Assembly: GCA_965214975.1 (NCBI GenBank)
Contig: OZ244055.1
Span: 3,472,001 to 3,536,000, forward strand
Reading direction: 5' to 3'
From: JAJEBT01 sp965214975
Lineage (GTDB): Bacteria > Pseudomonadota > Alphaproteobacteria > MPNO01 > UBA830
DNA: 64,000 nt
Shown: one piece after another, positions 1 to 8,479 of the stretch
Layout of the letters: each line of letters starts with the position of its first letter
Numbering within the stretch: position 1 is the stretch's first letter
Translations under genes and position numbers: made by a program
The notes under the pieces: model-generated
Databases searched by the model: none
What the model was told of the DNA's origin: nothing
What the model saw: the letters and a program-made list of their open reading frames with translations, nothing else

Positions 1-1
1 T

Positions 2-1933
2 CTCGACGGCAGGAAGCTCGGCCGCTACGACCTTGCCGACGAAGCGGCCGCCCGCGCAGCCAGGGAGAGAATCGAGGCCGGCGCGTTCCGGGTCGGGGAC
101 ATCGAGCGCAAGACGGTCCAGCAACGGCCGCAGCCGCCCTTCACCACCTCGACCATGCAGCAGGAGGCGTCGCGCAAGCTCGGTTTCGGCGCGTCGCGGA
201 CGATGCGCGCCGCCCAGAAGCTGTACGAGGGCGCCAATCTCGGCGGCGAGACCGTCGGGCTGATCAGCTACATGCGCACCGACAGCGTCACCCTCTCCGA
301 GGAGGCGCTCGTTTCGGCGCGGGCCGCGATCGGCCGCGAATGCGGCCACGCCTACATTCCGCCCGAGCCGAACCGGTACCGAAGCAAGGCGAGGAACGCC
401 CAGGAGGCCCACGAGGCGATCCGGCCCACCGATTGCGGCCGCAGGCCGTCGGACGTCGCCGTCCACCTGCCGGACGACGAACGGCGACTCTACGAGCTGA
501 TCTGGAAGCGCACCGTCGCGAGCCAGATGAAGAACGCGGTTCTCGAACGGACCGCCGTCGACATCGTTTCCGCCGACGGTGCGGCGACGCTCCGCGCCAA
601 CGGCATGGTCGTCAAGTTCGACGGCTTCATGAAGCTCTACCGCGAGACGAGAGAGGAGCGGGAATCCGGCGACGGGGACGACAGGAAGGAGCGGCTTCTG
701 CCGGCGATGGAGAAGGGAGAGGAGGTGACGTGCGGCGAGATCCGGCCGGAACAGCATTTCACGAAACCGCCGCCGCGCTACAGCGAGGCGAGCCTTGTCG
801 GGAAACTCGAGGAGCTCGGAATCGGCCGGCCCTCGACCTACGCCCCGATTCTCCAGGTTCTGCAGGATCGCGAATACGTCGCGCTCGACCGGAACAGATT
901 CGTTCCGAGCGACCGCGGCCGCATGGTGGCGGCGTTTCTCGCGGCGTTCTTCGGCCGCTACGTCGAGTACGGCTTCACGGCCGATCTCGAGAGCCGGCTC
1001 GACGACGTCTCCAACGGGCAGATGGAATGGAAGCGGCTGATGCGGGAGTTCTGGGCGGCGTTCGATTCAGCCGTCAGGAACGCCAGCGACCTTCGCATCA
1101 GCGAGGTCATCGACAGGCTCGACGAGGATCTCGGCCCGCATTTCTTTCCGCCCTCCGAGGACGGCGGCGATCCCCGCAAGTGCCCGTCCTGCGGGAACGG
1201 CCGGCTCGGCCTCAAGCTCAGCAAGAACGGCGGGTTCATCGGCTGCTCGAACCACCCCGAATGCGGGTACACGGCCGGCCTTTCGGCCTACCGGAAAGGC
1301 GAGGCGGCGCAGTTCGACGGGCCGCGCGCGCTCGGCGAGGATCCGGAGTCCGGCCTGCCTGTGAGCATCCGCAACGGGCCCTACGGCATCTACGTGCAGC
1401 TCGGCGAGGCGGCGAAGGGATCGAAGAAGAAGCCCAGGAGGCAGTCCCTGCCGGAGGGCAGGGATCCGGGCAGCGTCGACCTCGACTACGCGCTGGCCCT
1501 GCTCCGCCTTCCGCGGGAGATCGGCCGGCATCCCGAGACCGGCGAGACGATGATGGCCGGGTTCGGACGCTACGGACCGTATCTCAAGCACGGCGACGCC
1601 TACGCCAGTCTCGGGCCCGAGGACGACGTCCTGACGATCGGCCTGAACCGCGCCGTCACGGTCTGGGCCGAAAAGCCGCCAAGAGGCCGCGGCAGCGGCC
1701 GTGCGCAGACGTCCGGCCGCGCGCTCGGCGACCATCCCGAGGACGGCAAGCCGGTGGAGGTTCGCGACGGGCGGTACGGCCCCTATGTCCGCCACGGCAA
1801 GCTCAACGCGACCATTCCGTCGACGATCGCGCCCGAGACGGTCACGCTCGATGAAGCCGTCGAACTGCTTGCTGCCAAGGCCGCCAAGGCGGGCGGGCGG
1901 GGACGCGCGGGAAGACGCCGCAAGGCGTCCTGA
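2..1933 (+). CDS. topA: DNA topoisomerase I, 3' part
   Basis: Type IA topoisomerase, which relaxes negatively supercoiled DNA by transient cleavage of one strand. The reading frame is open from the first bases of the window, so the N-terminal TOPRIM part lies upstream. The catalytic tyrosine is in the SYMRTDS motif (codon at 269-271). The NAQEAHEAIRPT and GRPSTYAPI motifs of the family follow. Near the end come a four-cysteine zinc ribbon (CPSCG...CSNHPECG) and about three C-terminal repeats marked by GPYGIYV, GRYGPYL and GRYGPYV, then a basic Ala/Gly/Lys/Arg tail. The stop is followed after 46 bases by the convergent rpmG. Recognition is certain; only the 5' end is missing. Confidence 0.97.
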   Translation, partial: LDGRKLGRYDLADEAAARAARERIEAGAFRVGDIERKTVQQRPQPPFTTSTMQQEASRKLGFGASRTMRAAQKLYEGANLGGETVGLISYMRTDSVTLSEEALVSARAAIGRECGHAYIPPEPNRYRSKARNAQEAHEAIRPTDCGRRPSDVAVHLPDDERRLYELIWKRTVASQMKNAVLERTAVDIVSADGAATLRANGMVVKFDGFMKLYRETREERESGDGDDRKERLLPAMEKGEEVTCGEIRPEQHFTKPPPRYSEASLVGKLEELGIGRPSTYAPILQVLQDREYVALDRNRFVPSDRGRMVAAFLAAFFGRYVEYGFTADLESRLDDVSNGQMEWKRLMREFWAAFDSAVRNASDLRISEVIDRLDEDLGPHFFPPSEDGGDPRKCPSCGNGRLGLKLSKNGGFIGCSNHPECGYTAGLSAYRKGEAAQFDGPRALGEDPESGLPVSIRNGPYGIYVQLGEAAKGSKKKPRRQSLPEGRDPGSVDLDYALALLRLPREIGRHPETGETMMAGFGRYGPYLKHGDAYASLGPEDDVLTIGLNRAVTVWAEKPPRGRGSGRAQTSGRALGDHPEDGKPVEVRDGRYGPYVRHGKLNATIPSTIAPETVTLDEAVELLAAKAAKAGGRGRAGRRRKAS

Positions 1934-1979
1934 TTTCGGGTTCCGTTCCGGATTCCGAACCGTCCCCGGAGCCTCCGGA

Positions 1980-2147
1980 CTACTTGATGCGGGCTTCCTT
2001 GAAGAGCACGTGCTTGCGGGCGACCGGATCGTACTTGCGGAACTCCAGCTTTTCGGTCCGGGTTCTCGAATTCTTCTTGGCCACGTAGAAATAGCCCGTG
2101 TCGGCGGTGCTGACGAGTTTGATCAGGATCGTGTTGGCCTTGGCCAT
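1980..2147 (-). CDS. rpmG: 50S ribosomal protein L33
   Basis: A 55-residue large-subunit ribosomal protein, the usual bacterial L33 length. The sequence begins MAKANTILIKLVSTADTG and ends with the basic FKEARIK stretch. It lacks the CxxC pairs of zinc-type L33, so it is the zinc-independent form. The start at 2147 has a GGAGAG ribosome site just upstream. The frame remains open much further upstream, but that extension is a shadow of the permease gene on the same strand. The gene is convergent with topA. Many alphaproteobacteria carry rpmG near topA, though usually with other genes between. Confidence 0.96.
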   Translation of the reverse strand: MAKANTILIKLVSTADTGYFYVAKKNSRTRTEKLEFRKYDPVARKHVLFKEARIK

Positions 2148-2215
2148 CGGGACTCTCCAGAAGCGGAACCGGCCCAGACTGTCCGTTCCGCCGTGGCCTG
2201 TCAACCCGCGCCGGC

Positions 2216-3562
2216 CTACATCAGGCTCGGCAGGTAGAGCGCGATGCCCGGCGCGATGACGAGAATGATGATCAGGACGAGGTCGCAGAACAGGTACGGC
2301 GCCGCCGCGAGCGCGACCTGCCCGAGCGTGGTGCCGCGCACCATGCCCATCATGATGAACAGCAGCAGCCCGAAAGGCGGCGTCGTCGCGCTCATCTCGA
2401 GGGACATCAGCACGATCAGGGAGAACCAGATCGGGTCGTAGCCGAGCTGGGTCGCGATCGGGTAGAAGATCGGCACCGTGATCAGCATCATCGAGACCTG
2501 ATCCATGAACATGCCGAGCAGGATCAGGACCAGGAACATCGCGATCAGGATGACGAGCGGCGCCACCTCGAAGCCGGTCGCCCAGGACACGAAGCCCCGG
2601 CTCGCGCCGGAAAACGACAGCAGCTGGCTGAACACCGTCGAGTTCATCAGGATGAAGAACACCATGCCGACGACCCGGATGGTGCCGATCAGCGACGTCT
2701 TGAAGGCGTCCCATGTCATGACGCGCCGCGCGAGCGCGAGCAGGCAGACCCCGACCACCCCGAACGACGCCGACTCCGAGGGCGTCGCCCAGCCGAGCAC
2801 GATGAACCCGATCACCAGGAAGACGACGAAGCCCATCGGCAGGATGTTGACCAGAACCTGGTAGCTCTTCTGCGCCCAGGTCGTCCGCTCGACCTCGTAG
2901 CTCGGCGCCGATTCCGGGTTGAGGATCAGCATCAGGGTGATCATCCCGGCGTAGAGCGTTGCCAGAAGGAAGCCCGGCAGCAGGCCGGCGATCAGGAGCG
3001 CGCCGACGTCGACGCCCGCGATGCTCGCGAGCAGGACGCCGAGCGACGACGGAGGGATGATCATCGCCAGGCCGCCGGTGCCGAGGATCGGGCCCATCGA
3101 CATGTGGCGGTTGTAGCCGCGCCGCTGCATTTCCGGGACCAGCAGGGAGCCGAGCATGGCCGTGTTGGCCATGGTCGATCCGGTGAGGGTCGAGAACAGA
3201 GAACCTCCGATGACCGTCAGATAGCAGAGCCGGCCCGGGATCCGGCCGAGCAGCGTGTCGAGCGCGTCGAACACGCGGATGGCGAGGCCGGTGTGGAAGA
3301 ACAGCGACCCCATGAGGATGAACATCGGTATCGGCGACAGCGTGAACGTCGTGATCAGCTGCGGCGCGTTGTCGACGATCTGCGGAAGCTTGTTCCCGGC
3401 TTCCCGGAGAAAGCCGACGGGTTCCCACACCGGCGTCCCGATGACGAACACGCAGGTGCCGATCAGGTTGGTGATGAGGAACGTGAACGCCACCGGAAAG
3501 CCGAGGGCCATCCCTCCGACGACGCAGCCGAGAAGCGTCAGGCCGGCCCAGTACCATTCCAT
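2216..3562 (-). CDS. dctM: TRAP transporter large permease (DctM), system 1
   Basis: Large membrane subunit of a tripartite ATP-independent periplasmic transporter, 448 residues with about twelve hydrophobic segments, normal for the family. It should carry the sodium-coupled transport path in the inner membrane. Typical features are the GSLFSTLTGSTMANTAMLG stretch, the PPSSLG motif of the first half and the TTPPFGLLLF motif of the second half. The start lies one base after the stop of the small permease gene. It is the last gene of a dctP-dctQ-dctM operon read on the minus strand. The solute is set by the binding protein and is unknown. Confidence 0.93.
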   Translation of the reverse strand: MEWYWAGLTLLGCVVGGMALGFPVAFTFLITNLIGTCVFVIGTPVWEPVGFLREAGNKLPQIVDNAPQLITTFTLSPIPMFILMGSLFFHTGLAIRVFDALDTLLGRIPGRLCYLTVIGGSLFSTLTGSTMANTAMLGSLLVPEMQRRGYNRHMSMGPILGTGGLAMIIPPSSLGVLLASIAGVDVGALLIAGLLPGFLLATLYAGMITLMLILNPESAPSYEVERTTWAQKSYQVLVNILPMGFVVFLVIGFIVLGWATPSESASFGVVGVCLLALARRVMTWDAFKTSLIGTIRVVGMVFFILMNSTVFSQLLSFSGASRGFVSWATGFEVAPLVILIAMFLVLILLGMFMDQVSMMLITVPIFYPIATQLGYDPIWFSLIVLMSLEMSATTPPFGLLLFIMMGMVRGTTLGQVALAAAPYLFCDLVLIIILVIAPGIALYLPSLM

Positions 3563-3563
3563 G

Positions 3564-4079
3564 TCAGACGCCGTCCTTCACCTCGCCGAGGTCGTAGGAG
3601 TAGTAGTGTCGGCGTCCCGCGACGTACATGGCGAATTCGAGAAACACGAGCGCGAAACCGATGATCATCGGCAGGAACTGCGCCCAGTAGGGCATGTCCA
3701 CCCCGCGCACGTCGAGCTGCCCGGACTCGGCGGTCTCGAGGAACAGCCCGAACGCGAACCAGGTGAACAGGAGCGCGGCGAGCGCGCAGACGACGTAGAC
3801 CGCCCTGGCCAGAGGCAGCCGCACCCGCGACGGCAGCATCGAGACCACGGCCTCGATCGCGACGTGGCCTTTCTCGCGCACCAGCCACGGCGCCGAGAAC
3901 ATCGCGATGTAGAGCAGCGCGTACTCGACCACCGACGACGTGAACAGCGGCGGCGTGACGCCCACGGTGCGGAGCGACACGTCGATCACGATCATCGTGA
4001 ACAGGCAGGGAATGACGGCGCTGGCCACCCAGGCCAGCGCCGTCGAAACCCGTCCGAGGAGCCTGTCGAAAGGATCCAT
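3564..4079 (-). CDS. dctQ: TRAP transporter small permease (DctQ), system 1
   Basis: Small membrane subunit of the TRAP transporter, 171 residues with four predicted membrane helices, as expected for DctQ. It pairs with DctM to make the QM complex in the inner membrane. The helix-2 region with a glutamate-rich entry (SSVVEYALLYIAMF) and the following VREKGHVAIEAV segment fit the family signature. It sits between its binding-protein gene (20 bases upstream) and dctM (1 base downstream), so the three are one transcription unit. Confidence 0.9.
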   Translation of the reverse strand: MDPFDRLLGRVSTALAWVASAVIPCLFTMIVIDVSLRTVGVTPPLFTSSVVEYALLYIAMFSAPWLVREKGHVAIEAVVSMLPSRVRLPLARAVYVVCALAALLFTWFAFGLFLETAESGQLDVRGVDMPYWAQFLPMIIGFALVFLEFAMYVAGRRHYYSYDLGEVKDGV

Positions 4080-4099
4080 CGGCGGTCAGCCGCCACGCC

Positions 4100-5134
4100 T
4101 CATTGGCGAAGCCGCATCGTGGCGCTCTTGAGATCGACCTGCCGGTTCGGCTTGCCGGGCACGTACATGAGCGGCTTGAGGCGGTCGTGGTACTCCGACC
4201 GGTTCTTGAGCTCCTTCCAGATCTCCTGGTGCGCGAGATCCAGATACCGCGCCCCCGCGTCTCCGGCGAGCACGATGTCCTCGACGCCGGCGGCCTTGAG
4301 AGCCTTCTCCTCCTCGTGGCGCGATCTCTCGACGTTGAAGATGGACGTCGTCTCGTATTCGAGCGCGCTCAGTCCGAGGGCCTCCCTCTCGGCGCCGCTC
4401 AGGCCCTTCCAGGCCGCGGCGTTGACGGTCACGACCGTGTTGGTCTGGTAGAAGTTCGGCACCACGCGGTACTTGATGACCTTGTGGAAGCCGTTGGGCA
4501 CGACCGACACGTCGGTGAACCCGAAGCCTTCCACCGTGCCGCGCTGCATCGCGGTGAAGATCTCGCTTCCCTTGATGTTGATCGTGGACGCGCCGAGCGC
4601 GCGGAACAGCGGGCGGTAGGTGCCGGTCGCGCGCATCTTCATGCCGGTCAGGTCGGGGATGCCGTTCTTCATGGCGGGCTTCTTCGCCAGGTACATGTGG
4701 TAGGAGGTCAGGCTCTCGCCCCACGCCAGCAGATAGGCGCCCGCCTTCTTCATGTAGATTTCTTGGAGGATATCCCACGCGCCGTTCTTGCGCAGCGCCG
4801 TCGGGCCCTGGTTGGCGGCGAGCAGCGCGTAGCCCTCGGGCACGGTGCCGATGTAGTAGGCGGTCGGCGAGTGCAGCATGTCGAACTGGCCGCGCTTGAG
4901 GGCGTTGGCGGCCTTGCGCGGCGGCACGATCTCCTGGCCACCCAGGTAGGCGATCTTGAGCATGTCGCCCGAGGTCTTGTTGTGGGGCGCGACCATGGTC
5001 TCGAGGAAGCTCTTGGTCAGCGTGTTGGTCTGCTGGAGCGAGGTCACGGCCTTGAGCTCCTTCGCGGCCGCCGGCGCGACCGCGGTCACGGCGGCGACGG
5101 CAACGGCGGCGGCGCCGCACGCGAGTCTGTTCAT
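4100..5134 (-). CDS. dctP: TRAP transporter solute-binding protein (DctP), system 1, copy A
   Basis: Periplasmic binding protein of a TRAP transporter, 344 residues. Residues 1-24 form a signal peptide ending in the alanine-rich APAAAK region. The conserved ligand-binding arginine of the DctP family is in GMKMRATGTYRPLF (R168), which normally salt-bridges a carboxylate on the solute. The MQRGTVEGFGF stretch is the usual family hinge motif. It is directly followed by dctQ and dctM. A close paralogue lies immediately upstream on the same strand (5256-6272): both share KRGQFD, YYIGTVPEGYALLAANQGP, TYRPLFRALGASTINIK and the C-terminal LMYVPGKPNRQVD. Confidence 0.93.
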   Translation of the reverse strand: MNRLACGAAAVAVAAVTAVAPAAAKELKAVTSLQQTNTLTKSFLETMVAPHNKTSGDMLKIAYLGGQEIVPPRKAANALKRGQFDMLHSPTAYYIGTVPEGYALLAANQGPTALRKNGAWDILQEIYMKKAGAYLLAWGESLTSYHMYLAKKPAMKNGIPDLTGMKMRATGTYRPLFRALGASTINIKGSEIFTAMQRGTVEGFGFTDVSVVPNGFHKVIKYRVVPNFYQTNTVVTVNAAAWKGLSGAEREALGLSALEYETTSIFNVERSRHEEEKALKAAGVEDIVLAGDAGARYLDLAHQEIWKELKNRSEYHDRLKPLMYVPGKPNRQVDLKSATMRLRQ

Positions 5135-5255
5135 GTCGGAAGTCTCCCTTGTCCAGGTGGTTGAGAAACGAGAAATCGCGAGTCCCGCTTAGCCCCGCGC
5201 GGCGGCCGAGTCAAACGGACCCGGCCGGATCGCCGGTCCGGATCCTCGGGATCCG

Positions 5256-6272
5256 CTACTGGCGCAGTCTTCCGGTCCCGAAATCGACCTGCCGGTTCGG
5301 CTTGCCGGGGACGTACATCAGCGGACGGAGGACGTCGTGGTGTTCCGAGCGTTCCTTCAGCTCCTTCCAGATGGCGCCGTGGGCGATGTCGAGATACCTG
5401 GCCGCGGCCGCTCCCTCGAGCGCGATGTCCTCGACGCCGGCCGCCTTGAGCTGGCGCTCCTCCTTGACGCGCTCCCGTTCCACCCACTTCACCGAGGTGG
5501 TTTCGTACTCGAGCGCCAGCTCGGAGAGCTTTCGGCGATCCTCCGCGCCCAGCGCCTTCCAGCTTGACGGGTTGACGGTGACGACCTGGTTGGTCTGGTA
5601 GTAGTTCGGCGTCACCCGGTACTTGACCACCTTGTGGAGGCCGAGCGGGACGATCGCGACGTCCGGAAACCCGAAGCCCTCCACCGTTCCCCGCTGCAGG
5701 GCGGTGAAGATCTCGCTCGACTTGATGTTGATGGTCGAGGCGCCGAGCGCGCGGAACAGCGGGCGGTAGGTGCCGGTCGCGCGCATCTTGACGCCGGTGA
5801 GGTCGGGCACGCCGTCCGGCCCGATCTTCGGCTTGATCGACAGATAGGTGTTGTAGGAGGTCATGTTCTCCCCCCATGCCAGCAGCCGGGCGCCGGCCTT
5901 CTCGAGATAGACCTCCTCCAGGATCTTCCACGCCCCGTTCTTGCGCAGCGCCGCCGGGCCCTGGTTGGCGGCGAGCAGCGCGTACCCCTCGGGAACCGTG
6001 CCGATGTAGTAGGCGGTGGGAGCGGACAGCACGTCGAACTGGCCGCGCTTGAGGGCGTTGGCGGCCTTGCGGGGCGGCACCACTTCCTGGCCTCCCATGT
6101 TTCTGATCGCGACCCCCATCCTGTTGGCGGGCTCGAGGAAATTCGCGAGAAAGCTCCGTGCCAGGGTGTTCGTCTGCTGCAGCGCCGTGACGGCCCCGAG
6201 ATCCTTCGCCGCGGCCGGCGCGGCGGCCATGGCGGCCGCCGCGCCGGCCGCGAAAACGCTTCTTGCCAACAT
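5256..6272 (-). CDS. TRAP transporter solute-binding protein (DctP), system 1, copy B
   Basis: A second DctP-family periplasmic binding protein of 338 residues, clearly a tandem duplicate of the next gene downstream. It keeps the signal peptide (cleavage likely after APAAAK), the carboxylate-binding arginine in GVKMRATGTYRPLF and the LQRGTVEGFGF motif. The two copies differ mainly in charged surface positions and in the last third. Only one DctQM pair is nearby, so both proteins probably serve it with different ligands or affinity. The start at 6272 matches the normal signal-peptide beginning. The 121 bases between the two copies hold no other gene. Confidence 0.91.
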   Translation of the reverse strand: MLARSVFAAGAAAAMAAAPAAAKDLGAVTALQQTNTLARSFLANFLEPANRMGVAIRNMGGQEVVPPRKAANALKRGQFDVLSAPTAYYIGTVPEGYALLAANQGPAALRKNGAWKILEEVYLEKAGARLLAWGENMTSYNTYLSIKPKIGPDGVPDLTGVKMRATGTYRPLFRALGASTINIKSSEIFTALQRGTVEGFGFPDVAIVPLGLHKVVKYRVTPNYYQTNQVVTVNPSSWKALGAEDRRKLSELALEYETTSVKWVERERVKEERQLKAAGVEDIALEGAAAARYLDIAHGAIWKELKERSEHHDVLRPLMYVPGKPNRQVDFGTGRLRQ

Positions 6273-6325
6273 GTTCGTCTCCCGAATCGGTTGCCAGGGA
6301 ACTGTGCCGGAAACTTTCCGTCCGC

Positions 6326-6354
6326 ATCCTGAGACGGTCCCGTGACGGGGTCAA
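6326..6354 (-). promoter_or_regulatory. Possible promoter of the dctP-B/dctP-A/dctQ/dctM unit
   Basis: On the minus strand TTGACC (6354-6349) and CAGGAT (6331-6326) are 17 bases apart, about 50 bases before the copy-B dctP start. The -35 is good and the -10 weak. A short palindrome, CCCGT-G-ACGGG, lies in the spacer. It was read by eye only. Confidence 0.33.
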
Positions 6355-6383
6355 CCCGGAGGCGGGCCGGCGCGCCGGTTCCG

Positions 6384-7454
6384 TCAGTTGCGGATGTCCT
6401 GGAGGAACCAGTCGATGGGCAGGGGCGTTCCGAGGCCGCGTTCGCGCGCGCGTTCGTAGACCAGCCGGCCGACCGCGGCGAACTGGATGCCGGCGGAGAT
6501 GTTGTGGAAGAAGATCAGTTCGGAATCGTCCCGCCGCCCCGGGGCCCGCCCGGCGACGATCGGCGGCAGTTCCTCGAACTCGGTGTCCCGGTAGCGGCGG
6601 CGGTAGTGCTCGTCCATGGGGCGGCGCCGGCGATCCTCCTCCGATCCCAGGACGAAATCGTTCAGCCTGGCGTTCGAGGTGATCACGACCCGGTCGCAGG
6701 CGTCGTAGGTCTGGCCGTCGATCTCGTCGTGGCGGACGTTGACGATCAGGGCTCCGGGCCGCAGCAGGCCGACCATGTTGGCGGTGAACACGGGCACGCG
6801 GGAATCGGTGCACAGCGCCGCGATGTCGGCGCCCTCGAGCGCGCTCTCGCGGTCTCCGGCCGGCATCACCAGGAGCCCCAGCTCCTCCGCCATCTCGGCG
6901 GCGAAGCGCTCGCGGTTCTCCGGCGTCGGGCTGAAGACGCGGCATTCCTCGATGTCGCGGACCTCCCGGAGCGCGCGCAGATAGGAGCGCGCCATGCCGC
7001 CCGAGCCCAGCATGCCGACGACCTTGGCGTCCTCGCGCGCGAGATGCCGGGCTCCGACGCCGGTGGTGGCGCCGACCCGTTCGTGCTGGATGATGCCGTC
7101 GTTGAGCATGCCGATCAGCTCGCCGTTCGTGGTGTCGATGAGCAGGATGAAACCGCAGTAGCGGCCGGGCTCGACGCAATGCCATTCCTCGGTCGTCGCG
7201 CCCCCGTGCTCGCGCCATGTCAGGATGTCCGACTTGAACCGGAAGGCCAGCGTCGGAGGTTCCGCGATCGCGCCGATGAGCGACCCCCAGCGGTAGTAGT
7301 CGCCCCCGTCGGCCGTCGGCGACCACATGTCGGTGCGGGTCTGGAACGTCGCCATGCCTTCGGCGTGCTGGCGGAAGGCGCTTTCCATCGCCTCGATGGC
7401 GTCGCGCGTGACGAGGACGCGGGACGTGACGTCGTTGCTGATCAGCAGGGGCAT
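6384..7454 (-). CDS. Ornithine cyclodeaminase / mu-crystallin family protein
   Basis: NAD(P)-dependent enzyme of the ornithine cyclodeaminase family, 356 residues from the chosen start. Members include ornithine cyclodeaminase, ketimine reductases and amino-acid dehydrogenases, and the substrate here is not evident. The Rossmann motif is VVGMLGSGGMARSYLRAL, followed by the FSPTPENRERFA stretch that normally binds the nucleotide ribose. The long N-terminal dimerisation half is present. The ATG at 7454 is preceded by a strong GGGAGAGG ribosome site and leaves 16 bases after the EamA gene. A possible ATG at 7499 would overlap that gene and lacks such a site. It lies between a TRAP transporter and a metabolite exporter. 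Confidence 0.88.
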   Translation of the reverse strand: MPLLISNDVTSRVLVTRDAIEAMESAFRQHAEGMATFQTRTDMWSPTADGGDYYRWGSLIGAIAEPPTLAFRFKSDILTWREHGGATTEEWHCVEPGRYCGFILLIDTTNGELIGMLNDGIIQHERVGATTGVGARHLAREDAKVVGMLGSGGMARSYLRALREVRDIEECRVFSPTPENRERFAAEMAEELGLLVMPAGDRESALEGADIAALCTDSRVPVFTANMVGLLRPGALIVNVRHDEIDGQTYDACDRVVITSNARLNDFVLGSEEDRRRRPMDEHYRRRYRDTEFEELPPIVAGRAPGRRDDSELIFFHNISAGIQFAAVGRLVYERARERGLGTPLPIDWFLQDIRN

Positions 7455-7470
7455 CGTCCTCTCCCGGGTC

Positions 7471-8436
7471 TCACGGGGCTTTGCGCCCTTGATGGCCACG
7501 GCCCGCCGCCGCCGGCTTGCGCGTCGAGAGCGTGACCCCGAGCACGATGAGAGCGGCGCCGACCAGATGGAACAGCCCGACGGACTCGCCGAGAAACGGG
7601 ATGGCGAAGGCCGCCGCGAAGGCCGGAATCAGGTACATGTAGAAGCCCGCGCGGTTGGGGCCGAGGCGGGCGATCGCGTTGTTCCACGCGATGATCGCGA
7701 CCACCGACGGGAAGACCGCGACGAAGGCCAGCGATCCGACCGCCGCCGTGCTTGGCTGCGGGATCTGTCCGGTGGCGACCTCGAAGGCGAAGAACGGGAG
7801 GTGGTAGAGCGCCCCGAAGGCGCAGACCACCGCGAGAAGGGACAGGGGGTTGAGCTCGGCCGGAACCTTTCTGACGATCACGCCGTAGGTCGCGAGCCCG
7901 AGGTTGCAGCCGATCAGGATCGCGTCGCCGAGATTGAGGCGGAAGTCGAGAAGGACGTGCGGGTCGCCCTTGGAGACGATGTAGAACACGCCGGCGACCG
8001 CGATCGCGGCGCCGACGCACTGGAGCGGGCTGGCGCGGTCGCCGAGGATCGCCCATGAAAGCAGGACGATGAGAACCGGAAGCGACGTCTGGATCAGGCT
8101 GCCGTTGATCGCCGTGGTGTAGTTGAGCGCGACGTAGGTCACGCCGGCGCCGACGAACGGCATGACGAATCCGGCGAAGGCCAGAAGCTTCCAGTGCTCG
8201 CGGACGAGTCCGGTTTCGGCCCGCAGATGCCGCCAGGCGAACGGCAGGACGATGAGCGCGCCGACGGTCCAGCGGGTGAAGCCGAGCGTGTAGGCGGGCA
8301 CTTCCCCGACCGCCCATCTTCCGACCACGTAGTTGAGCCCGAAGATCAGGCTGGCGCACGCCATCATGGCGTGCGCCGCCGTCTCTCCCCCCGCCGTTTC
8401 CGGGCGCGGGGGAGTCTCTCTTCCGGCGTCGGTCAC
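7471..8436 (-). CDS. EamA/DMT-family metabolite exporter
   Basis: Drug/metabolite transporter superfamily protein of 321 residues with about ten membrane helices arranged as two EamA halves. The first half begins at MMACASLIFGLNYVVGRWAVG and the second around GDAILIGCNLGLATYGVIVRK. The WNNAIARLGPNRAG segment before the last helices is typical of the RhaT/EamA group. The tail is basic and Ala/Gly-rich. It is probably an inner-membrane exporter of amino acids or related compounds, but the substrate cannot be inferred. It lies 16 bases upstream of the cyclodeaminase-family gene and may be co-transcribed with it. Confidence 0.88.
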   Translation of the reverse strand: MTDAGRETPPRPETAGGETAAHAMMACASLIFGLNYVVGRWAVGEVPAYTLGFTRWTVGALIVLPFAWRHLRAETGLVREHWKLLAFAGFVMPFVGAGVTYVALNYTTAINGSLIQTSLPVLIVLLSWAILGDRASPLQCVGAAIAVAGVFYIVSKGDPHVLLDFRLNLGDAILIGCNLGLATYGVIVRKVPAELNPLSLLAVVCAFGALYHLPFFAFEVATGQIPQPSTAAVGSLAFVAVFPSVVAIIAWNNAIARLGPNRAGFYMYLIPAFAAAFAIPFLGESVGLFHLVGAALIVLGVTLSTRKPAAAGRGHQGRKAP

Positions 8437-8479
8437 GGCGCGGGGGCGGGCCGGTCCGGCGGGGGCGGGCCGGTTCGGG

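Noticed and set aside
340..1854. Long plus-strand open frame inside topA in another frame
   Set aside because: Arginine/proline/alanine-rich with no domain; a G+C-rich shadow of topA, which has the catalytic motifs in its own frame.
1939..1978. Short inverted repeats between topA and rpmG (GGTTC/GAACC and CCGGAG-C-CTCCGG) as a terminator
   Set aside because: Stems are only five to six bases, with no T-run; not strong enough to list.
5131..7326. 731-residue minus-strand open frame over the copy-B dctP and cyclodeaminase genes
   Set aside because: Low-complexity Arg/Gly/Ala composition; real genes in another frame carry all family motifs.
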